In this document: positions 33,072-43,700 of the stretch, piece after piece | Layout of the letters: each line of letters opens with the position of its first letter | Numbering within the stretch: the first letter of the stretch is position 1 | Source of the DNA: Anisus vortex | Lineage: Eukaryota; Mollusca; Gastropoda; Planorbidae | Assembly (NCBI GenBank): GCA_949126835.1 | Contig: OX421497.1 | Location: forward strand, 47,051,715-47,115,714 | Direction of reading: 5' to 3' | DNA: 64,000 nucleotides | Position numbers and translations under genes: made by a program | The notes under the pieces: model-generated | What the model saw: only the letters and a program-made list of their open reading frames with translations | Told to the model about the DNA's origin: nothing | Databases searched by the model: none

Positions 33072-36000
33072 TTGTACCAGACATTTGGTCACTATACAGT
33101 TGTACCAGACATTTGGTCACTATACAGTTGTACCAGACATTTAGTCACTATACAGTTGTACCAGACATTTAGTCACTATACAGTTGTATCAGACATTTGG
33201 TCACTATACAGTTGTATCAGTCATTTAGTCACTATACAGTTGTATCAGACATTTAGTCACTATACAGTTGTACCAGACATTTGGTCACTATACAGTTGTA
33301 TCAGACATTTGGTCACTATACAGTTGTATCAGACATTTAGTCACTATACAGTTGTACCAGACATTTAGTCACTATACAGTTGTACCAGACATTTAGTCAC
33401 TATACAGTTGTACCAGACATTTGGTCACTATACAGTTGTATCAGACATTTAGTCACTATACAGTTGTACCAGACATTTAGTCACTATACAGTTGTACCAG
33501 ACATTTAGTCACTATACAGTTGTATCAGACATTTAGTCACTATACAGTTGTATCAGACATTTAGTCACTATAATTAAGTCACTATACAGTTGTACCAGAC
33601 ATTTAGTCACTATACAGTTGTATCAGACATTTAGTCACTATACAGTTGTATCAGACATTTAGTCACTATACAGTTGTATCAGACATTTAGTCACTATACA
33701 GTTGTACCAGACATTTGGTCACTATACAGTTGTACCAGACATTTGGTCACTATACAGTTGTATCAGACATTTAGTCACTATACAGTTGTATCAGACATTT
33801 GGTCACTATACAGTTGTACCAGACATTTGGTCACTATACAGTTGTACCAGACATTTAGTCACTATACAGTTGTACCAGACATTTAGTCACTATACAGTTG
33901 TATCAGACATTTGGTCACTATACAGTTGTACCAGACATTTGGTCACTATACAGTTGTACCAGACATTTAGTCACTATACAGTTGTACCAGACATTTAGTC
34001 ACTATACAGTTGTATCAGACATTTAGTCACTATACAGTTGTACCAGACATTTAGTCACTATACAGTTGTATCAAACATTTAGTCACTATACAGTTGTACC
34101 AGACATTTAGTCACTATACAGTTGTACCAGACATTTGGTCACTATACAGTTGTACCAGACATTTGGTCACTATACAGTTGTACCAGACATTTAGTCACTA
34201 TACAGTTGTACCAGACATTTGGTCACTATACAGTTGTACCAGACATTTAGTCACTATACAGTTGTATCAGACATTTAGTCACTATACAGTTGTACCAGAC
34301 ATTTAGTCACTATACAGTTGTACCAGACATTTGGTCACTATACAGTTGTACCAGACATTTAGTCACTATACAGTTGTATCAGACATTTGGTCACTATACA
34401 GTTGTACCAGACATTTGGTCACTATACAGTTGTACCAGACATTTAGTCACTATACAGTTGTACCAGACATTTAGTCACTATACAGTTGAGCCAGACATTT
34501 AGTCACTATACAGTTGTACCAGACATTTAGTCACTATACAGTTGTATCAGACATTTAGTCACTATACAGTTGTACCAGACATTTAGTCACTATACAGTTG
34601 TACCAGACATTTAGTCACTATACAGTTGTACCAGACATTTGGTCACTATACAGTTGTATCAGACATTTAGTCACTATACAGTTGTACCAGACATTTAGTC
34701 ACTATACAGTTGTACCAGACATTTGGTCACTATATAGTTGTACCAGACATTTAGTCACTATACAGTTGTACCAGACATTTAGTCACTATACAGTTGTACC
34801 AGACATTTAGTCACTATACAGTTGTACCAGACATTTAGTCACTATACAGTTGTACCAGACATTTAGTCACTATACAGTTGTATCAGACATTTGGTCACTA
34901 TACAGTTGTATCAGTCATTTAGTCACTATACAGTTGTATCAGACATTTAGTCACTATACAGTTGTACCAGACATTTGGTCACTATACAGTTGTATCAGAC
35001 ATTTAGTCACTATACAGTTGTATCAGACATTTAGTCACTATACAGTTGTATCAGACATTTGGTCACTATACAGTTGTACCAGACATTTAGTCACTATACA
35101 GTTGTACCAGACATTTAGTCACTATACAGTTGTACCAGACATTTAGTCACTATACAGTTGTACCAGACATTTAGTCACTATACAGTTGTACCAGACATTT
35201 GGTCACTATACAGTTGTATCAGACATTTAGTCACTATACAGTTGTATCAGACATTTAGTCACTATACAGTTGTACCAGACATTTAGTCACTATACAGTTG
35301 TACCAGACATTTAGTCACTATACAGTTGTACCAGACATTTAGTCACTATACAGTTGTATCAGACATTTGGTCACTGTACAGTTGTATCAGACATTTGGTC
35401 ACTGTACAGTTGTATCAGTCATTTAGTCACTATACAGTTGTATCAGACATTTAGTCACTATACAGTTGTACCAGACATTTGGTCACTATACAGTTGTACC
35501 AGACATTTGGTCACTATACAGTTGTACCAGACATTTAGTCACTATACAGTTGTACCAGACATTTAGTCACTATACAGTTGTATCAGACATTTGGTCACTA
35601 TACAGTTGTATCAGTCATTTAGTCACTATACAGTTGTATCAGACATTTAGTCACTATACAGTTGTACCAGACATTTGGTCACTATACAGTTGTATCAGAC
35701 ATTTGGTCACTATACAGTTGTATCAGACATTTAGTCACTATACAGTTGTACCAGACATTTAGTCACTATACAGTTGTACCAGACATTTAGTCACTATACA
35801 GTTGTACCAGACATTTGGTCACTATACAGTTGTATCAGACATTTAGTCACTATACAGTTGTACCAGACATTTAGTCACTATACAGTTGTACCAGACATTT
35901 AGTCACTATACAGTTGTATCAGACATTTAGTCACTATACAGTTGTATCAGACATTTAGTCACTATAATTAAGTCACTATACAGTTGTACCAGACATTTAG

Positions 36001-36896
36001 TCACTATACAGTTGTATCAGACATTTAGTCACTATACAGTTGTATCAGACATTTAGTCACTATACAGTTGTATCAGACATTTAGTCACTATACAGTTGTA
36101 CCAGACATTTGGTCACTATACAGTTGTACCAGACATTTGGTCACTATACAGTTGTATCAGACATTTAGTCACTATACAGTTGTATCAGACATTTGGTCAC
36201 TATACAGTTGTACCAGACATTTGGTCACTATACAGTTGTACCAGACATTTAGTCACTATACAGTTGTACCAGACATTTAGTCACTATACAGTTGTATCAG
36301 ACATTTGGTCACTATACAGTTGTACCAGACATTTGGTCACTATACAGTTGTACCAGACATTTAGTCACTATACAGTTGTACCAGACATTTAGTCACTATA
36401 CAGTTGTATCAGACATTTAGTCACTATACAGTTGTACCAGACATTTAGTCACTATACAGTTGTATCAAACATTTAGTCACTATACAGTTGTACCAGACAT
36501 TTAGTCACTATACAGTTGTACCAGACATTTGGTCACTATACAGTTGTACCAGACATTTGGTCACTATACAGTTGTACCAGACATTTAGTCACTATACAGT
36601 TGTACCAGACATTTGGTCACTATACAGTTGTACCAGACATTTAGTCACTATACAGTTGTATCAGACATTTAGTCACTATACAGTTGTACCAGACATTTAG
36701 TCACTATACAGTTGTACCAGACATTTGGTCACTATACAGTTGTACCAGACATTTAGTCACTATACAGTTGTATCAGACATTTGGTCACTATACAGTTGTA
36801 CCAGACATTTGGTCACTATACAGTTGTACCAGACATTTAGTCACTATACAGTTGTACCAGACATTTAGTCACTATACAGTTGAGCCAGACATTTAG
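33072..36896. repeat. Higher-order duplication in the 28-bp array, 2394 bp, carrying a 14-bp partial unit
   Basis: The pattern at 33072-34502 recurs at 35466-36896. Both copies contain the same truncated 14-bp unit ATTAAGTCACTATA (33573-33586 and 35967-35980) and the same private CAGTTGAG change (34483 and 36877). The period is 85 units plus 14 bp. The shared breakpoint makes common descent very likely. Confidence 0.93.
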
Positions 36897-37327
36897 TCAC
36901 TATACAGTTGTACCAGACATTTAGTCACTATACAGTTGTATCAGACATTTAGTCACTATACAGTTGTACCAGACATTTAGTCACTATACAGTTGTACCAG
37001 ACATTTAGTCACTATACAGTTGTACCAGACATTTGGTCACTATACAGTTGTATCAGACATTTAGTCACTATACAGTTGTACCAGACATTTGGTCACTATA
37101 CAGTTGTACCAGACATTTAGTCACTATACAGTTGTACCAGACATTTAGTCACTATACAGTTGTACCAGACATTTGGTCACTATATAGTTGTACCAGACAT
37201 TTAGTCACTATACAGTTGTACCAGACATTTAGTCACTATACAGTTGTATCAGACATTTAGTCACTATACAGTTGTACCAGACATTTAGTCACTATACAGT
37301 TGTACCAGACATTTAGTCACTATACAG

Positions 37328-40300
37328 TTGTACCAGACATTTAGTCACTATACAGTTGTATCAGACATTTGGTCACTATACAGTTGTATCAGTCATTTAG
37401 TCACTATACAGTTGTATCAGACATTTGGTCACTATACAGTTGTACCAGACATTTGGTCACTATACAGTTGTACCAGACATTTAGTCACTATACAGTTGTA
37501 CCAGACATTTAGTCACTATACAGTTGTATCAGACATTTTTATCACTATACAGTTGTATCAGACATTTAGTCACTATACAGTTGTACCAGACATTTAGTCA
37601 CTATACAGTTGTACCAGACATTTAGTCACTATACAGTTGTATCAGACATTTGGTCACTATACAGTTGTATCAGTCATTTAGTCACTATACAGTTGTACCA
37701 GACATTTAGTCACTATACAGTTGTACCAGACATTTAGTCACTATACAGTTGTATCAGACATTTAGTCACTATACAGTTGTATCAGACATTTAGTCACTAT
37801 ACAGTTGTATCAGACATTTAGTCACTATACAGTTGTACCAGACATTTAGTCACTATACAGTTGTACCAGACATTTGGTCACTATACAGTTGTACCAGACA
37901 TTTGGTCACTATACAGTTGTATCAGACATTTAGTCACTATACAGTTGTATCAAACATTTAGTCACTATACAGTTGTACCAGACATTTAGTCACTATACAG
38001 TTGTACCAGACATTTAGTCACTATACAGTTGTACCAGACATTTAGTCACTATACAGTTGTATCAGACATTTAGTCACTATACAGTTGTATCAGACATTTA
38101 GTCACTATACAGTTGTACCAGACATTTGGTCACTATACAGTTGTATCAGACATTTAGTCACTATACAGTTGTATCAGACATTTAGTCACTATACAGTTGT
38201 ATCAGACATTTAGTCACTATACAGTTGTATCAGACATTTAGTCACTATACAGTTGTACCAGACATTTGGTCACTATACAGTTGTATCAGACATTTAGTCA
38301 CTATACAGTTGTACCAGACATTTAGTCACTATACAGTTGTATCAGACATTTAGTCACTATACAGTTGTACCAGACATTTAGTCACTATACAGTTGTACCA
38401 GACATTTGGTCACTATACAGTTGTATCAGACATTTAGTCACTATACAGTTGTATCAGACATTTAGTCACTATACAGTTGTACCAGACATTTAGTCACTAT
38501 ACAGTTGTATCAAACATTTAGTCACTATACAGTTGTATCAGACATTTAGTCACTATACAGTTGTACCAGACATTTAGTCACTATACAGTTGTACCAGACA
38601 TTTGGTCACTATACAGTTGTACCAGACATTTAGTCACTATACAGTTGTACCAGACATTTAGTCACTATACAGTTGTACCAGACATTTGGTCACTATACAG
38701 TTGTATCAGTCATTTAGTCACTATACAGTTGTATCAGACATTTAGTCACTATACAGTTGTACCAGACATTTAGTCACTATACAGTTGTACCAGACATTTG
38801 GTCACTATATAGTTGTACCAGACATTTAGTCACTATACAGTTGTACCAGACATTTAGTCACTATACAGTTGTATCAGACATTTAGTCACTATACAGTTGT
38901 ACCAGACATTTAGTCACTATACAGTTGTACCAGACATTTAGTCACTATACAGTTGTACCAGACATTTAGTCACTATACAGTTGTATCAGGCATTTGGTCA
39001 CTATACAGTTGTATCAGTCATTTAGTCACTATACAGTTGTATCAGACATTTGGTCACTATACAGTTGTACCAGACATTTGGTCACTATACAGTTGTACCA
39101 GACATTTAGTCACTATACAGTTGTACCAGACATTTAGTCACTATACAGTTGTATCAGACATTTTTATCACTATACAGTTGTATCAGACATTTAGTCACTA
39201 TACAGTTGTACCAGACATTTAGTCACTATACAGTTGTACCAGACATTTAGTCACTATACAGTTGTATCAGACATTTGGTCACTATACAGTTGTATCAGTC
39301 ATTTAGTCACTATACAGTTGTACCAGACATTTAGTCACTATACAGTTGTACCAGACATTTAGTCACTATACAGTTGTATCAGACATTTAGTCACTATACA
39401 GTTGTATCAGACATTTAGTCACTATACAGTTGTATCAGACATTTAGTCACTATACAGTTGTACCAGACATTTAGTCACTATACAGTTGTACCAGACATTT
39501 GGTCACTATACAGTTGTACCAGACATTTGGTCACTATACAGTTGTATCAGACATTTAGTCACTATACAGTTGTATCAAACATTTAGTCACTATACAGTTG
39601 TACCAGACATTTAGTCACTATACAGTTGTACCAGACATTTAGTCACTATACAGTTGTACCAGACATTTAGTCACTATACAGTTGTATCAGACATTTAGTC
39701 ACTATACAGTTGTATCAGACATTTAGTCACTATACAGTTGTACCAGACATTTGGTCACTATACAGTTGTATCAGACATTTAGTCACTATACAGTTGTATC
39801 AGACATTTAGTCACTATACAGTTGTATCAGACATTTAGTCACTATACAGTTGTATCAGACATTTAGTCACTATACAGTTGTACCAGACATTTGGTCACTA
39901 TACAGTTGTATCAGACATTTAGTCACTATACAGTTGTACCAGACATTTAGTCACTATACAGTTGTATCAGACATTTAGTCACTATACAGTTGTACCAGAC
40001 ATTTAGTCACTATACAGTTGTACCAGACATTTGGTCACTATACAGTTGTATCAGACATTTAGTCACTATACAGTTGTATCAGACATTTAGTCACTATACA
40101 GTTGTACCAGACATTTAGTCACTATACAGTTGTATCAAACATTTAGTCACTATACAGTTGTATCAGACATTTAGTCACTATACAGTTGTACCAGACATTT
40201 AGTCACTATACAGTTGTACCAGACATTTGGTCACTATACAGTTGTACCAGACATTTAGTCACTATACAGTTGTACCAGACATTTAGTCACTATACAGTTG

Positions 40301-40398
40301 TACCAGACATTTGGTCACTATACAGTTGTATCAGTCATTTAGTCACTATACAGTTGTATCAGACATTTAGTCACTATACAGTTGTACCAGACATTTAG
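37328..40398. repeat. Higher-order duplication at the array edge, 1625 bp (58 units plus 1 bp)
   Basis: The pattern at 37328-38773 recurs at 38953-40398. Each copy carries one 29-bp unit with a CATTTTTATCAC insertion (37521-37549 and 39146-39174). One later change, CAGGCATTT near 38988, is in the second copy only. Confidence 0.92.
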
Positions 40399-40614
40399 TC
40401 ACTATACAGTTGTACCAGACATTTGGTCACTATACAGTTGTACCAGACATTTAGTCACTATACAGTTGTATAGTTGTACCAGACATTTAGTCACTATACA
40501 GTTGTACCAGACATTTGGTCACTATACTATACAGTTGTATCAGTCATTTTTTCACCAATACTACACCTGACTGTGGGTAAAAGGAAGAAGTAATTCCATT
40601 CTCTATTCCCACAG

Positions 40615-40741
40615 GCATTCTCTGTCTTCTTTGTGTGCATCGCAATAACTTCTGATGTCATCTGCTACCTGTTTATACCTGTACAATGGCTGTTCTTTGC
40701 AGCCAGTACCTACGTATGGGTGCAATATGTTTGGCATACAG
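40615..40741 (+). CDS. MACO1: Macoilin exon a (first in window), transmembrane region
   Basis: The acceptor is a pyrimidine tract ending CCCACAG, and the donor is G|GTAAAA. It begins in phase 0 with AFSVFFVCIAITSD and ends one base into a codon. It encodes two hydrophobic stretches, including FIPVQWLFFAASTYVWV, which are membrane segments in the family. Confidence 0.96.
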
Positions 40742-43700
40742 GTAAAAGCGTTTTTTTATTTTTTCTCCTTTTGTTTTCTATTTATCTATTGAAATGTGAG
40801 ATACAACCTTTAGTGTTTTTAATATATAATCTATAGATTATGTTTTGTAAACTTACGATTTTTTTTCTGCATTAATAAAATGCATTTAAACATACCTGTT
40901 TTTTTTTTTAATAAAAATAAAATACCATTGTAGTATTTCGAGTTTGAATTGGCTAAACCCTTATTTTTTATTTTTTAAATGGATGACAGACCTATGTAAA
41001 CATCAAATTATTATTTTAAAAAAGTCACTTACTGATGGGGGGGGGGGAGCATGGTGGCCTAGCAGCTGAGTTCAAATTCTGGTTAAGGCTAGGATTTTTT
41101 CCTGGGACTGGAGGGTGTCCATGAGTCTACCCATCTCTGATGGTACCTGACATTAGTATGGGTATAGGAAAGGCGGCTGGGCACTGTGCTGGCCACACAT
41201 CCCTTTGTATGCAGTGGCCACAGAAACTGGTGAAAGCTGCTTCACCGACCCTATGATCAATTTGGTCAGATGGGTACTTTACTATTTACTACTTACCAAT
41301 GTACTGAGGGAGACCTAAATTTGAAAAACAAAAAGGGTTTTTAACATCATTCTTGGCCTTTACAAAAAAAAGGAGGTCAAATTACTTAGTCTAATAGGCT
41401 GATAGTCATACAAATAATGAAATACTTAGTCCACTTACTATTTCTATACAAGCAAAATATATATATTTTTCATATGACAGTTTGAATAAATGTTGCAATG
41501 TACTAGGACAATGTAGTAAGACGAGCCATTTTTTTCAAAATCTTATTCCAGCAGTCTGTTCTTTTTTTACATTGATATAATGTTGATGTTCAACCATGAA
41601 TACATTTAACCCTTGACAATAACCCACTGCGGTCATGTATTAAATCTACACTGGTATCCCACAAGACATCTTATCTTATATATTACAGACGTGTCATCTA
41701 TATAGAAGATTATTGCGTCCGACGCTTATCAGTTGTTGTTTTTTGGCATGGTCAGATTTTCCTTGTTTATATGCAAAGAAATATTTCATTCTTTAAGTTT
41801 GCATACACTAGAAGACTCTTGTGTTGTTTTTCGTTCTATTTCAGAGAGAGGAATCTGTCTTCCCACGGTATCTTTATGGTTGCTGTTTGTTTATATAGAA
41901 GCCTCCATACGTCTTAGGGAATTAAAAAGTTTACCTTTTAACTTAGACCTGTGTAGACCGTTTGCTTGTCATTGGTGAGTAGCAGTACTCAGTACAGTAC
42001 TAGAGATTGGCAGTATATGATTCTTGATTATATTATTGTATAAAAACTCATCTTTATTTAAAGTTCTTTGCTTATCACGCATTTATAAAAAAAAAATTTT
42101 TTAGTGTGTAAATTTCCCAACAATACAAAACCCACTGTTTAGGGTGAGTGTGTGTGGGGGGGGGGGCTCCTAATTTATTCATACAAATTATTTACTTACT
42201 GCCCAAGTAGAGTCTGGGCCACCAACTAGAGATCTCCATCAATACAAAGCCAACTGTTGAGTGGAATGGGGGAAGGGGGCTCCTTTGTGCAGATACAAAC
42301 CTGCCCATCTTCCTTATTTGGGACTGGGCCACAAACTAGAGATCTCAGAGTCATCTATCCTGGGCCAACCGCGGTAGCCTCAATATTATATTTCCTATAC
42401 ATTTAGAAAGATAGAAGATAATTGGACCATTGTGGTGCTGGAGAGGTTTAACAAATATTCAACAAATTCTAAACTTTGACCTTTTTAGACAATATATATT
42501 ATTTGGTGTCTACATTATTGTGATATTTAAGAAAATGTTATTTTTTTCTTTCCTGTATAGCATAGGGTATCCAGTTGTTACATTGGGGTTTGGTTTTAAA
42601 AGTTATGTTTCTTATCGAATGAGATTAGTAAGTATACTTGTATACACTGTGTTTAAATATTTGGACTATACAGTAGAGTAATATTTGTACATATATATAT
42701 ATATATATATATAAAGTAGCCTTCATTCAGAATGGGAGATTTTGTAAATAACAGATAAGTTCTTTAGAATCAAGATACATCTCTTAATTCTAAATACATG
42801 TCCAAGGTTTAAATACATATCTAAGAATGTATCTAGGGTAATATACATGCGTAAAAGGTAACTACATATCTAAAGAGATTCCATATAATATAAAGTTTAA
42901 GTACATATTTAAAAGACTAAACTGAGTATATTCAAATCTTAAAAGATTTAAACAATGTTCCATCTTATTGTGCTTTTCAACAGCGGCGTCAAAAAGTTAT
43001 ACAAAAAGAAAATGATTTTTATCTTCAAATTTTACAACAAGCTTTGCCTGCTGAAGTACAGTATGCTGATAAACCTAAAGGTAATTATCTTCAGTATGTA
43101 ACAGCATAATCTGTACAGACCTGCCAAGTACTACGAATTTTTCGTAGTTTATACGAAAAACAAGGTCCGACTACGAAATTACGAAATGGGCAAAAAAACT
43201 ACGAATTTTCTCCGATTTTCGCTAAAAAGCAAAAAACTACTTTTTTTTTTCTGATTTTCTAAGAAAAATACAAATTTTGTATATATAAAAATGCGAATGG
43301 GACACATGCCGACGCTCTCAGAGTTAAAATTATGATTTCCGGCCGGAAGTTGCATTTAATAAATATTTGTGTCCCTCACTGATCTATATAAAAAAAAGTT
43401 CACATTCGTTAAAACTGGGATTATTCTGGGATACTGTATCGTTTCTATCAACAAATGAATAAATTGAATAGCATTATATTTCACTCCAAGGGCCAGGCAA
43501 GAGAGTAGGGCTAATGAAGCCATGAAGCATATTGCGCTAATCATGCTGATGACTATACTATAACTAAGGCTAGGCTAGGTGGATAAGCCAAGCGCCCAAG
43601 CCCGGCTAAGGGTTTCTTTCAAATTCTTGGCTAGCAGTCGTCTCTAATTAAAAATGTATTGAAATTGAGTCTAATTCTAAAGTTCTAGTAACTCATTTAA

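Larger units (their letters stand above)
1..40560. repeat. 28-bp tandem satellite/minisatellite array, about 1447 units, in a macoilin intron
   Basis: The unit begins CAGTTGTA(C/T)CAGACA and ends TTT(A/G)GTCACTATA, 28 bp in all. Position 1 is the first base of a unit, so the array continues upstream of the window. Counting phase gives 1199 in-phase units to 33572, a 14-bp partial unit at 33573-33586, 85 units, a second 14-bp partial at 35967-35980, 55 units, a 29-bp unit at 37521-37549, 57 units, a 29-bp unit at 39146-39174, 46 units, and a ragged edge (8-bp partial at 40463, 5 extra bases at 40527, a decayed last unit at 40532-40560). Most variation is at unit positions 9 (C/T) and 19 (A/G). 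No spacers, genes or mobile elements interrupt it. Because the next macoilin exon starts at 40615 and the N-terminal codons are absent, the array is intronic. Copy number depends on the assembly being right. Confidence 0.98.

Noticed and set aside
1..40560. CRISPR-like periodic repeat
   Set aside because: Units are directly head-to-tail with no unique spacers, and the context is a eukaryotic spliced gene.
1..40560. Centromere or telomere
   Set aside because: The unit is not a telomere repeat, and the array borders an exon of a conserved gene. Centromere identity cannot be inferred from a tandem repeat alone.
353..40570. Dozens of 62-154-codon open frames with the peptide VTIQLYQTFSHYTVVPDI
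   Set aside because: They are produced by the 28-bp period (28-residue peptide cycle over 84 bp) and open only where G-type units turn TAG into TGG. They have no consistent start, no splice context and no conserved domain.
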